Origin: Maribacter sp.
GTDB taxonomy: Bacteria > Bacteroidota > Bacteroidia > Flavobacteriales > Flavobacteriaceae
Assembly (NCBI GenBank): GCA_011050675.1
Contig: DRFI01000031.1
Coordinates: forward strand, 154,674 to 218,673
Length of the DNA: 64,000 nucleotides
Reading direction: 5' to 3'
The position numbers were made by a program, and so were the translations under genes. Shown piece after piece: positions 26,119-35,304 of the stretch (the stretch's first letter is position 1; each line of letters begins with the position of its first letter). The notes below the pieces were generated by a model. That model had not been told where the DNA came from. It worked only from the letters and a program-made list of their open reading frames with translations, and made no database searches.

Positions 26119-29100
26119 TTGAATAGATTTTTATTTATATTATTAGTTGTTATAATATATCCTTTTTCTGTCCATAGTCAAGGTGAGGCAGATAATTGGT
26201 ATTTTGGTTTTGGTGCAGGTATTCATTTTAATGAAGACGGTTCGGTTACATCATTAGATGATGGGCAACTTATAACGCAAGAAGGATCTGGTGCAATATC
26301 TGATCCTAATGGCAACTTACTTTTTTATACTGATGGTAGAACTATATATGACCAAAACCATAATATTATGCAAAATGGTGATGGATTATTAGGCACTTTA
26401 TCTAGCACACAATCCGCTTTGATAATTCCATGGCCAAATAATCCAAACATGTATTTTGTGTTTACAACAAATACTAAAAATATTTATTTACCGGCAATTG
26501 GTTTGAATTTTTCTATTGTAGATATGTCATTAAATAATGGTTTTGGTGCAGTAACTATAAAGAATCAGAATTTACTAATAGATGCATCAGAGAAGTTAAC
26601 GGCGATACAACGTGACTGTGACACAAACTCATACTGGTTGTTAAGTTTGTCTGCAAGTAATAATGCCAGAAGACCTTTCGATACTTATTATGCTTATGAA
26701 ATTGATGCAAATGGTCTTAATACGCAGCCTGTAATTTCTCAATTCCAAAATTTCAGTGTTTCTGATGAAAGAGGCTACATGAAGTTTAGCCCCGACGGTT
26801 CATTTGTTGCAATGGCTAGTATGCGAAGTGGAGCATTTGTGTATGATTTTGACCAAAATACTGGAATGCTTTCTAATCAAAAACAACTGAACCTTAATGC
26901 AGGAGATAGGGATTTTGCATATGGATTAGAGTTTTCGCCAGATAGTAATTTATTATATATCACATGTTCCAATGATGCCATTACGATAGAAGGCAATTAT
27001 TCAACGCTAATACAATTTGATATGTATGCGAATGATATAAATACTTCGCAAATTATCATAGATGATAATGAATTGTATCGATCAGCATTGCAACTTGGTA
27101 AGAATGGAAAAATTTATCGGGCCCTTTCAAGAACGGGTATTGAGGGTATTCCATATTTAGCGGCAATAAACGAACCCAATGAAATAGGATTAAGCTGTAA
27201 TTATGTTCAAAATGCAGTAGAATTAAATACTGGATTGTCTAGCCAAGGGCTACCTTCTTTTGTGCAGTCCTATTTTCAAAAAAACAATGTTTTTGCAAAT
27301 AATGCAGATCTATCTGAAGAACTTCAAACTTTTTGTACGGAGGATGTTTTGATATTAGCGGCAGAACAATTAGATGGGGCATTTTATTCATGGTCAAAAA
27401 ACGGGGTTGGAATACTAAATGAGAATTTGAATACACTAACGGTCAATGATTTAATTGCTTCTGATAGTGGTGTTTATAGTGTTGAAATTACGGATGTAAA
27501 TGGTAGGTTCTGTCCAATTTATGGTGAAACAGAGGTGTTGGTTCAGAGCCAGACGATTATCGGCAATATGGTCCTTGAGGTTTGTGATGATGATGTGGAT
27601 GCGATTGAAGATGGTTTGGCTTCGTTTAATCTTAATGAGCTACCTATTACCGATATGGAGAATTTTTTATTTTTTGAAACATTGGCTGATGTTGAAAATG
27701 ACTTGGTTATTGGAGATTTAAATAATTATAGAAATATTAACCAGTTTAATCAAACCATATTTTTTAGGTATACAAATGTTTTAGGATGTACTTATGATGG
27801 TGAAATAAATTTAGTAGTTTATAGAAAACCGGAAGTTACTTTGGAGAATGAATATTATTTATGTCCAATAAATAGTCTTGTTATTTCTGAACTCGAAGGT
27901 TTTGAAAATTATTATTGGTACAAAGTAGAACAAAATGAGGAGTTGTTAATTTCTGAAACACTTAGTGTTGAAATAACTGAAATTGGTGATTACCGATTAA
28001 AAGTTAAGGAGTTTGCAAATAGCTGCTCAAATGTATTCAACTTTAAAGTTTATAATGGTTTACTTCCTATACAAGGAGATTTAATTTTAGAGACGCAAAA
28101 TAATGTAGATGCAATGTATTGTGAAGAAGATAGTTTTTCTATTGAAGCAGTATTTTTAGAAAATTTCAGCTATCAATGGTCAAAAGATGATGAAATTTTA
28201 ATAGGGGAAAACCAACCTATACTTTCCATTACAAATTCTACTATTAATGACAGTGGTGTGTATTCTGTTAGAATAGATGATCTTAACCAAGTTTTTTGCC
28301 CACAAATAGAAGAACGTAATATTATAATTCAACAAGAATTAGTCTTGGAAAATTTAATTTTTGAGACTTTTGAAGGTGATGACGTGGATTTTATTGAAGG
28401 TACTGCAAGCTTCAATTTAACAGAACTTCAGTTAGACGGTATCGGTCAATATTCATTTTATCAAACTGAAGATGATTTAGTTAATAATATTGAAATATTG
28501 TTAATAGAGGAATTTGTTAACACTGTACCATATAATCAAACAATATATTATTCATTTACAAATTTAGGAGGATGCGTTTCCTTTGCCGAAATAGACTTAG
28601 TTGTTAATCCTCAACTAACTTTTGATTTAGAGAAAAGATATACCATTTGTTCAGAAATCGAAGGTGTTGTTTTGTCAATTGAAAATGTTATTGAGCTACC
28701 AAGCTGGTATATGATTAAGGAGGATGAAGAAATTTTTTTAGAAAATGCATACATGTTAGAAGTTACAGAAATTGGTAATTACAGGGTCAGTATTCCTGAT
28801 GTTTTACTAAGTAATATCTTTATTTCTTCTGCTACTTTCAATTTTGAAGTTGTTGAGGCAGAAAGACCAATCATAGAAGAAATAAAAATAACGGAACAAA
28901 ATGAAATAATAGTAGTTGTAGAAAATTCAGAAAATTATGAATTCGCTATTAACAATAGTCATTATCAACAGTCAAACACATTTTCAGTAACAGAAGAAGG
29001 GGTTTTTAAAATAAGTGTAAAAGAGTTGAATAGTTGTGCAGTATCTGAAACTGAGGTAGATATGTCTAATGAATTTTCTATAAATGATTTCCCCAATTTC

Positions 29101-29346
29101 TTCACTCCCAATGGTGATGGAATTAATGATTTTTGGCAAATTAACAACACTAACAAAAGTTTTAATGCTATTACGAGTATTGAAATATTTGACCGCCAAA
29201 GTAAGTTAGTGGCAAGTATTAGACCTGATGGTAATGGTTGGGACGGTATGATAAATTCCAATCCCGCTGTAGCCACCGATTATTGGTTTAAAGCCAATAT
29301 TAAAAACACTAAAGCAATAACAGGCCATTTTTCACTAAAAAGATAG
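26119..29346 (+). CDS. large T9SS type-B sorted surface protein
   Basis: 1075 residues from a TTG start, with signal peptide ending near VHSQ. Residues about 20-390 look like a beta-propeller of the type often found with CHU/gliding C-terminal domains (GAISDPNGNLLFYTDGRTIYD; ADNWYFGFGAGIHF). A series of Ig-like segments follows (SDSGVYSVEITD; NDSGVYSVRIDD). The last ~85 residues (FFTPNGDGINDFWQI... then VATDYWFKANI, GHFSLKR) are the gliding-motility-associated type-B sorting domain recognised by the type IX secretion system. It should reach the cell surface. Its place inside a polysaccharide operon is unusual. Confidence 0.88.
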   Translation: MNRFLFILLVVIIYPFSVHSQGEADNWYFGFGAGIHFNEDGSVTSLDDGQLITQEGSGAISDPNGNLLFYTDGRTIYDQNHNIMQNGDGLLGTLSSTQSALIIPWPNNPNMYFVFTTNTKNIYLPAIGLNFSIVDMSLNNGFGAVTIKNQNLLIDASEKLTAIQRDCDTNSYWLLSLSASNNARRPFDTYYAYEIDANGLNTQPVISQFQNFSVSDERGYMKFSPDGSFVAMASMRSGAFVYDFDQNTGMLSNQKQLNLNAGDRDFAYGLEFSPDSNLLYITCSNDAITIEGNYSTLIQFDMYANDINTSQIIIDDNELYRSALQLGKNGKIYRALSRTGIEGIPYLAAINEPNEIGLSCNYVQNAVELNTGLSSQGLPSFVQSYFQKNNVFANNADLSEELQTFCTEDVLILAAEQLDGAFYSWSKNGVGILNENLNTLTVNDLIASDSGVYSVEITDVNGRFCPIYGETEVLVQSQTIIGNMVLEVCDDDVDAIEDGLASFNLNELPITDMENFLFFETLADVENDLVIGDLNNYRNINQFNQTIFFRYTNVLGCTYDGEINLVVYRKPEVTLENEYYLCPINSLVISELEGFENYYWYKVEQNEELLISETLSVEITEIGDYRLKVKEFANSCSNVFNFKVYNGLLPIQGDLILETQNNVDAMYCEEDSFSIEAVFLENFSYQWSKDDEILIGENQPILSITNSTINDSGVYSVRIDDLNQVFCPQIEERNIIIQQELVLENLIFETFEGDDVDFIEGTASFNLTELQLDGIGQYSFYQTEDDLVNNIEILLIEEFVNTVPYNQTIYYSFTNLGGCVSFAEIDLVVNPQLTFDLEKRYTICSEIEGVVLSIENVIELPSWYMIKEDEEIFLENAYMLEVTEIGNYRVSIPDVLLSNIFISSATFNFEVVEAERPIIEEIKITEQNEIIVVVENSENYEFAINNSHYQQSNTFSVTEEGVFKISVKELNSCAVSETEVDMSNEFSINDFPNFFTPNGDGINDFWQINNTNKSFNAITSIEIFDRQSKLVASIRPDGNGWDGMINSNPAVATDYWFKANIKNTKAITGHFSLKR

Positions 29347-29348
29347 AT

Positions 29349-29957
29349 TTGACGAAAAATATTAAGAATAAAAAACCACTTGTTATATCATTTTTAGGGC
29401 CTGATGGTTCTGGAAAGTCTACGGTTATAGAAGGTGTTATTAAAGAAAAACTTCCTTTTAATGGTACATCTTATTTTCATTTAAAACCATTACACCCTGC
29501 TAGAGCTTTAGGTGAAAGTGTAGTTGTTGTAGATCCACACAAGTACCCACCATATAGTATGTTAAAATCATATGTTAAATTGGCTTTTTTTATATACCAA
29601 TACAACATTGGCTGGATTAAGAATGTATTACCATTAAAGAAAAAAGGGAACTTAGTAATATTTGATAGATATTATCACGATTTGTTAGTAGATAACCGAA
29701 GATATAGATACGGCGGTAATATTAAAATAGCCAAATTTATTTCTAAGTTTATTCCTAAACCAGATATATTCTTTGTGTTAACTACAGACCCCAAGGTTAT
29801 TTATACAAGAAAACAAGAAGTACCTTTTAATGAACTAGAAAGGCAAGTATCGGCATATCAATTGTTAGGTAAAGGACAAAATTTTCGTAACATAGATGTA
29901 AATAGGCAACCTGAGGTAATTGTTAATGAAGTATGTGCAATAATTAATAATTATTAA
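29349..29957 (+). CDS. thymidylate-kinase-like P-loop kinase
   Basis: 202 residues from a TTG at 29349. Walker A is GPDGSGKST (17-25), and DRYYHDLL with RRYRYGG resembles the DR(Y) lid/base region of thymidylate kinases. The first ORF of a tightly packed trio with an aminoglycoside-phosphotransferase-fold protein and a nucleotidyltransferase-like protein. It is not the housekeeping Tmk by sequence style. The substrate is unknown; a small-molecule phosphorylation linked to the polysaccharide is inferred. Confidence 0.78.
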   Translation: MTKNIKNKKPLVISFLGPDGSGKSTVIEGVIKEKLPFNGTSYFHLKPLHPARALGESVVVVDPHKYPPYSMLKSYVKLAFFIYQYNIGWIKNVLPLKKKGNLVIFDRYYHDLLVDNRRYRYGGNIKIAKFISKFIPKPDIFFVLTTDPKVIYTRKQEVPFNELERQVSAYQLLGKGQNFRNIDVNRQPEVIVNEVCAIINNY

Positions 29958-29959
29958 TC

Positions 29960-30961
29960 ATGCATATAGAAGAGTTTTTTTCGAAAGGTGATTATCTGGC
30001 TTTGCCAACTAAAAATAATCCAAAGGTTTATATTAATGTTAGTAGTGCTGCTAATTCAAAAATGGGCTTTGACCTTTATAATCCATTTTCATGGAAAGCG
30101 CGATTATTAAAAAGTGGCACAAATTTACTTTATAGTTATGCCAACTATTTTACAAAGAAAATATTCTCTTTTTCTAAAAGTGAGAATGAACCTTTTATTA
30201 AAGAAATAGAAAGAACTTTAAAAACCAATTTTCAAAGCTCAATTTATATTTCTACAAATAAGCAGAAATTAGTTATTCAGCTAATTTCTAATAACATGAT
30301 TTACGGATATGTGAAATTTCCTTTAAACGATTTGGGCCAGTTTAGAATACTAAATGAAAAAAATGCTCTAGAAAAATTAATTGGTTTAAGGTTAGCTCCC
30401 AAATTAATACATACAGGCACATACGAAGGCAACACCTATATTTTGACTGAAAATATACAGGGCACTATAGGGCATGTTGAAGAAGATGATTGGAAATTAA
30501 TTTTAAATCAATATCAAAAAAAAAATACATTTAAACTACGAAGCCATCCGAGAATAATGGAGCTTAGATTAAATCTTGAAAATAATGGTCTTTTAGATAT
30601 TCTAAAGTTAATTAATGAGGGTATAAAATCTAGTAAAGACGAGTATTTAGAGGTATTTGAACATGGCGATTTTGCACCGTGGAATCTTATACGGACAAAA
30701 GAAAGTATTCTCCCTTTTGACTATGAATATTTTGAGGAAAATGGATTGCAATTTCTAGATGAACTTATGTATCATTTTAGAGTAATAACTTTGCTGAAAG
30801 GCAAAAAAGGGCAGGCAATAATTGATGAATTACGAATGAAATTTAATAGAGCAGATTTTGAAATACTTTTCAAAATATTTCTAGCAAAAGAGATTCTAGT
30901 TTGTCAAACTGCCAGCGAAAAGTATAAAACTGAATTAAACTTATTAGAGCTGTTGAAATAA
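29960..30961 (+). CDS. aminoglycoside-phosphotransferase-fold kinase-like protein
   Basis: 333 residues. The catalytic loop HGDFAPWNLI (about 234) and the metal-binding PFDYEYFEENG (about 254) match the APH/choline-kinase superfamily, as in LicA-type proteins. The N-terminal half is less conserved, but GLRLAPKLIHTG and YILTENIQG fit the nucleotide-binding lobe. It starts two bases after the previous gene and its stop overlaps the next start by one base, so the three are translationally coupled. Likely cytoplasmic kinase; substrate unknown. Confidence 0.78.
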   Translation: MHIEEFFSKGDYLALPTKNNPKVYINVSSAANSKMGFDLYNPFSWKARLLKSGTNLLYSYANYFTKKIFSFSKSENEPFIKEIERTLKTNFQSSIYISTNKQKLVIQLISNNMIYGYVKFPLNDLGQFRILNEKNALEKLIGLRLAPKLIHTGTYEGNTYILTENIQGTIGHVEEDDWKLILNQYQKKNTFKLRSHPRIMELRLNLENNGLLDILKLINEGIKSSKDEYLEVFEHGDFAPWNLIRTKESILPFDYEYFEENGLQFLDELMYHFRVITLLKGKKGQAIIDELRMKFNRADFEILFKIFLAKEILVCQTASEKYKTELNLLELLK

Positions 30962-31995
30962 TGAAGAATGAACATTATACTTTTTTAAAACCATTTTTTG
31001 AAACCATGAATGAAAACTTCGTGGATAAATGGTGTGTTTTACACTCATATGAGACATTACCCAATTTTTCAGATTCAGACGTGGACATGGCATTAAATCA
31101 TGCAGATATTGGACTATTAGAATCATTAATATTAAAGGTCGCCAATAACACAGGATGGACTTTTTGTCAAAAATTATGGTACGATGTACCCAAGTGTTTT
31201 TATTATGTACTTAGAAACGATAATGAAGGAACATATCTTGCAATAGATTTTTTAATTGATCCCAAAGGCATAGGAAGATATGGGTTTAACACCGAAACGT
31301 TAACGTCTAATTGCGAAATGCATGAAAACCTATTTCCAATCCCAAATCATGCCGTAGCTTTTACATATAAGTTGGTAAAGAGAATAGTAAAGAGGCGTTC
31401 TATGCTTTCGGAAAGGGACTATTTAGTACATCATTTAGATAATGCCGATAAGGTGGTTGTCAAAGAAATAATTTTAAAACAATTTGGAAAAAAAGGTCTT
31501 CAAGTAATAGAGCTAAAGTTAGAAATTAATGATTTTGAATTTAGTAAAAAAGAGGAAGAGTACTTAATAAAGCTAAAGCGTAAAAATGCATTCTTAAGAC
31601 TAAAGCCTTTGTCAAAAATTTATTGGGAAATTTTTAGAGTAAGTAATAGAATTTTTAAGCCGAAAGGATTGATAATTAATATTCCTTTATTATCTGATAA
31701 GGAGTTACATTATTTTAAAATTGAATTGGAGCATAAAGTAGGGCTGCTTTTTAGATTTGTAAAACTCAGTAAGGCGCCGTTTGTAAAGACTAATTTAGTG
31801 GGTTTAGTTGGTAGTACCTTAGTTATAAATTCGAGCAAGGCGCTTACACCTGATAAGGCTATAATTAAGCATTGGTTGTTAGGGTCTAAATTTCATAAAA
31901 TCGATAATATTGAATTTGTTACTGTAGATGAAATGGTCGAGGTATATTTTAAGGCCATAGTTGAGATTTTAATTAGTCGTAAAGGATTAGCTTAA
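30961..31995 (+). CDS. nucleotidyltransferase-like protein
   Basis: 344 residues. Near the N-terminus NFSDSDVDMAL (Asp40, Asp42) followed by TYLAIDFLID (Asp96) resembles the D-x-D ... D metal triad of polymerase-beta-type nucleotidyltransferases, though the classical GS before the triad is not obvious. The C-terminal half (about 200-344) is not recognised. One-base stop/start overlaps on both sides tie it to the kinase upstream and the glycosyltransferase downstream. The trio kinase-kinase-nucleotidyltransferase suggests synthesis of an activated substituent; this is inference. Confidence 0.65.
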   Translation: MKNEHYTFLKPFFETMNENFVDKWCVLHSYETLPNFSDSDVDMALNHADIGLLESLILKVANNTGWTFCQKLWYDVPKCFYYVLRNDNEGTYLAIDFLIDPKGIGRYGFNTETLTSNCEMHENLFPIPNHAVAFTYKLVKRIVKRRSMLSERDYLVHHLDNADKVVVKEIILKQFGKKGLQVIELKLEINDFEFSKKEEEYLIKLKRKNAFLRLKPLSKIYWEIFRVSNRIFKPKGLIINIPLLSDKELHYFKIELEHKVGLLFRFVKLSKAPFVKTNLVGLVGSTLVINSSKALTPDKAIIKHWLLGSKFHKIDNIEFVTVDEMVEVYFKAIVEILISRKGLA

Positions 31996-33233
31996 TGGTT
32001 AAAAAGAAAAAAGTTTTAATAGTTTGTTATGCTTGTGAACCAAATAGGTCATCTGAGCCTGGTGTAGGGTGGCATTTTTCAAAAGAAATATCAAAATATT
32101 ATGATGTAACGGTGCTGACTAGAAGAAATAATAAAGAAGTAATAGAATCTTCGGGCGAAGAAACAAATATTGATTTTCTATATTGTGACCTAGCAGGGGT
32201 TTTAATGAAATTAAAAAACAAGATTCCTTTTGGAGTTCAAATATATTATTACCTGTGGCAGCTTAAAGCCTACTTTCAAATTAGACAACTTTTCAAAACA
32301 AATAGTGAATTTGCATTAGTTCATCATTTAACTTTCGGTGTAAGTTTTAATGTACCTCCAGCATTTTTAATTAATAAGCCATTTATTTGGGGGCCTATAG
32401 GTGGTGGTGATTTTATTCCGTTTCACTTTTTGAAAAAAATGGGAGGGGCAATGATGCTTCAAGAAACTATTTATTTTTTATTAAATAAACTTAGTTTAAT
32501 TTCTCCATCCGCATTAATTACACGTAAAAAGGCAAAGGCAATAGTATTAAGAACTTCAAGTGTTTATAATTTGTTTAGAGAAAAACATCTAAAGAAATTA
32601 TTTTTAATTTCTGAAACAGCACATCCAGATACTACTATTTTAAACCAGCCGAAAAATATTCATAACGAGGTAATGCTTATTTGCGTGGGTCGATTAATGC
32701 CGCACAAAGGGTTTATGTATGCCTTGAAAGGCTTTCATGAATATTTAAGACTGGGAGGTTATGGTAAGCTTATTTTTTTAGGTGATGGTCCTCTGCAAAG
32801 CAAGTTGCAAAATTATGTTAAAAAGTATCAATTAGACGGTCAAGTTGAATTTAAAGGATTTGTAACTTCTGCAGTAGTTAAAGAGCATTTAGAAGAGAGT
32901 GACATTTTGCTTCATCCGTCATTCCGTGATGGTGGTAGTTGGTCTATAATGGAAGCTATGGCTCATGGATTGCCAGTTATTTGTTTTGATACTAGCGGTC
33001 CTAAGGGCATGGTAAGTGAGCAATGTGGCTTTCGTATTCCTTTAAGTAATTCCAAACAAGTAGCTCAAGATATAGGGAAGTCAATTCTATTCTTAAGAAA
33101 TAATGAAAAGGTATATAATGATATGAGTATCAATTGTATTGCTAGAATTAAGCAATTTTATAATTGGAATTATCGTGGTGAAGAAATTAAAAAAGTTTAC
33201 GAATTAGTTTTAGATAATAAGATAAATGGATAA
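31995..33233 (+). CDS. GT4-type glycosyltransferase
   Basis: 412 residues, GT-B. Starts KKKVLIVCYACEPNRSSEPGVGW, a common opening in GT4 capsule enzymes. The donor domain has LICVGRLMPHKGF, ILLHPSFRDGGSWSIMEAMA and HGLPVICFDTSGP. The start codon overlaps the previous stop by one base and the end overlaps the next gene by 8 bases. Cytoplasmic; specificity not predicted. Confidence 0.9.
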   Translation: MVKKKKVLIVCYACEPNRSSEPGVGWHFSKEISKYYDVTVLTRRNNKEVIESSGEETNIDFLYCDLAGVLMKLKNKIPFGVQIYYYLWQLKAYFQIRQLFKTNSEFALVHHLTFGVSFNVPPAFLINKPFIWGPIGGGDFIPFHFLKKMGGAMMLQETIYFLLNKLSLISPSALITRKKAKAIVLRTSSVYNLFREKHLKKLFLISETAHPDTTILNQPKNIHNEVMLICVGRLMPHKGFMYALKGFHEYLRLGGYGKLIFLGDGPLQSKLQNYVKKYQLDGQVEFKGFVTSAVVKEHLEESDILLHPSFRDGGSWSIMEAMAHGLPVICFDTSGPKGMVSEQCGFRIPLSNSKQVAQDIGKSILFLRNNEKVYNDMSINCIARIKQFYNWNYRGEEIKKVYELVLDNKING

Positions 33234-34338
33234 AATTTTGTTTGTATTACACTTACCGCCCCCTGTGCATGGTGCTGCCATGGTAGGGGATTATGTTAGA
33301 AAAAGTACTGCAATTAACGCTGCGTTCCATTCTAAATTTATTAATTTAAGTACGTCACATTCTTTAGGTGAAATCGGTAAAGGTGGTGTGGTGAAGTTGT
33401 TGAGGTATTTAAAAATGTTATACAGCGTATATAAGGAAGTTACAAATTTTAAGCCTGACTTAATTTATATTACCCTCAGTTCTGCCGGATTTGGTGTTTT
33501 AAAGGATTCTTTAATTGTTTTCCTTGTTAAATTATTAACAAGGAAAAAGATTGTCTTTCACATGCATAATGCTGGTGTAAATAGATTTCAAGATAGAGCT
33601 TTGTATAATTTCGTGTATACCAAAGTTTTTAAAAATACTACGGTTATTGTATTATCGAAAAATTTAAAAAAGGATGTATCCAAGTATGTTAAAGATGAAA
33701 ATATCAGAATTTGTGCAAATGGTATTCCGAAAATTGATTTTGACCCTTTAGTTATTAGAGATAAACAACAAACAGAACATCCTCGAATTTTATTTTTATC
33801 TAATTTAATTGAACAAAAAGGAGTCTATGTTTTATTAAAAGCATGCCAAATTCTTAAAAAGAAAGGTATTCTCTTTAACTGTGTCTATGTAGGCAGTGAA
33901 GGGGATATATCTAAAGAAGATTTAGATAACCAGATTAGAAATTTCGATTTACAAGATCAAGTCACTTATTTAGGTCCAAAATTTGGCGATGAAAAGTATA
34001 GGGAGTTTGCTAAGGCAGACATTTTTGCTTTTCCAACATATTACGACAGTGAAACATTTGGTTTGGTTAATGTAGAGGCTATGCAGTTTTCTTTGCCAAT
34101 AATTTCAACTGCCATTGGTGGTGTACCAGATGTGATTGAGAATAATGTTTCTGGATATTTAGTACAAATTAAAAATGAAGTAGAAGTTGCGGAAAAATTG
34201 GCTATTTTAATAAAGAACCCAGATTTAAGAAGAATAATGGGAGAAAAGGGATATTCTAATTATCAAAATAAATTTACTTTAGAAATATTTGAACAATCTT
34301 TAATAAAGATATTTAAAGAACTATTATTAGAAAAATAG
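33226..34338 (+). CDS. GT4-type glycosyltransferase
   Basis: 370 residues. N-terminal MDKILFVLHLPPPVHGAAMVGDYV is typical of this GT4 branch. Also KIVFHMHNAGVNRF, ILFLSNLIEQKGVYVLL and the donor-binding FAFPTYYDSETFGLVNVEAM, then IGGVPDVI. It overlaps the preceding glycosyltransferase gene by 8 bases, so the pair is co-translated. Sugar specificity unknown. Confidence 0.9.
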   Translation: MDKILFVLHLPPPVHGAAMVGDYVRKSTAINAAFHSKFINLSTSHSLGEIGKGGVVKLLRYLKMLYSVYKEVTNFKPDLIYITLSSAGFGVLKDSLIVFLVKLLTRKKIVFHMHNAGVNRFQDRALYNFVYTKVFKNTTVIVLSKNLKKDVSKYVKDENIRICANGIPKIDFDPLVIRDKQQTEHPRILFLSNLIEQKGVYVLLKACQILKKKGILFNCVYVGSEGDISKEDLDNQIRNFDLQDQVTYLGPKFGDEKYREFAKADIFAFPTYYDSETFGLVNVEAMQFSLPIISTAIGGVPDVIENNVSGYLVQIKNEVEVAEKLAILIKNPDLRRIMGEKGYSNYQNKFTLEIFEQSLIKIFKELLLEK

Positions 34339-34434
34339 GAAAAGACTATAAGAATTTAAATAATTGATATTCAGTAAATTAAATTTATAATAAAAAGCAA
34401 ATTTATAATTCGAATAAAATTTGAATGAGTTAAT

Positions 34435-35220
34435 GTGGTTAACTTAAAACTAAATACTGAATTTTTTCAACAAATGACACTTTTCAAAAGACCCCTGATG
34501 AAATTATTAAATTATAATATCGCTACTAGATTACCAGTATTACCGCTAAAAACCAAAGTAGTTATTAATACAATTAACCCTCATAGTTATTGTATTGCAG
34601 AAAAAGACGCTAAATTTAAAAGCGCATTATTAGATTCCGATATTTTGTTGCCAGATGGTATTGGTATCGTTTGGGCGAGCAAAATGCTAAGTGATGAAAA
34701 AGTGAGTAAAATAGCAGGTTATGATATTTTTATTTATTTATTAGAATACTTGGAAAAAATGAATGGGAAATGCTTTTTTCTTGGTGCCTCGCAAGAAGCT
34801 CTTACTTTAATTCGTGCAAAGGCATTGTTAGAATACCCTAATGTTACCATTGAAGTATACTCTCCGCCTTATAAAAACGAATTTACAGAAGAGGATAGCG
34901 CAGTGATGTGCAGTAAGGTTAACTCCTTCAACCCTGATGTTTTGTTTGTAGGTATGACCGCACCAAAACAAGAAAAATGGGTTCACGAGTATAGAGATGT
35001 TTTGAATGCTGAGATAATATGTTGTATTGGAGCTGTTTTTGATTTTTATGCAGGAACTGTAAAGAGACCTTCTCAGTTTTGGATTAGTATAGGTTTAGAA
35101 TGGTTACCTAGATTTTTAAAAGAACCTAAGAGGTTGGCTGAAAGAAATTTAGTTTCTACGCCTAAATTTATATTTGAAGTCCTTAGTTTAAAATATCTTA
35201 GCAAACACTTTATTAATTAA
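34435..35220 (+). CDS. WecG/TagA/CpsF-family (GT26) glycosyltransferase
   Basis: 261 residues from GTG at 34435; an internal start at the Met of MTLFKRPLMK is possible. Family motifs: DSDILLPDGIGIVWASK, CFFLGASQEAL, VGMTAPKQEKWV and the C-terminal IGAVFDFYAGTVKRPSQFW, then GLEWLPRFLKEPKRL. GT26 enzymes add N-acetylmannosamine(-uronate) or related sugars to undecaprenyl-PP-GlcNAc, which pairs well with the WecA-like enzyme starting this operon. A truncated, frameshifted relative remains at 44025-44335. Confidence 0.9.
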   Translation: MVNLKLNTEFFQQMTLFKRPLMKLLNYNIATRLPVLPLKTKVVINTINPHSYCIAEKDAKFKSALLDSDILLPDGIGIVWASKMLSDEKVSKIAGYDIFIYLLEYLEKMNGKCFFLGASQEALTLIRAKALLEYPNVTIEVYSPPYKNEFTEEDSAVMCSKVNSFNPDVLFVGMTAPKQEKWVHEYRDVLNAEIICCIGAVFDFYAGTVKRPSQFWISIGLEWLPRFLKEPKRLAERNLVSTPKFIFEVLSLKYLSKHFIN

Positions 35221-35304
35221 ACTTAAAATTCAGTAACTCTTTTTTTTGGTAAATTTGTTGTTCATTTTAACAATGATTTTAATTTATTTTTAAGCAATTT
35301 TGTA

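Noticed and set aside
28965..29276. Minus-strand ORFs over the T9SS sorting domain
   Set aside because: Antisense frames of a conserved domain; no start context or homology.
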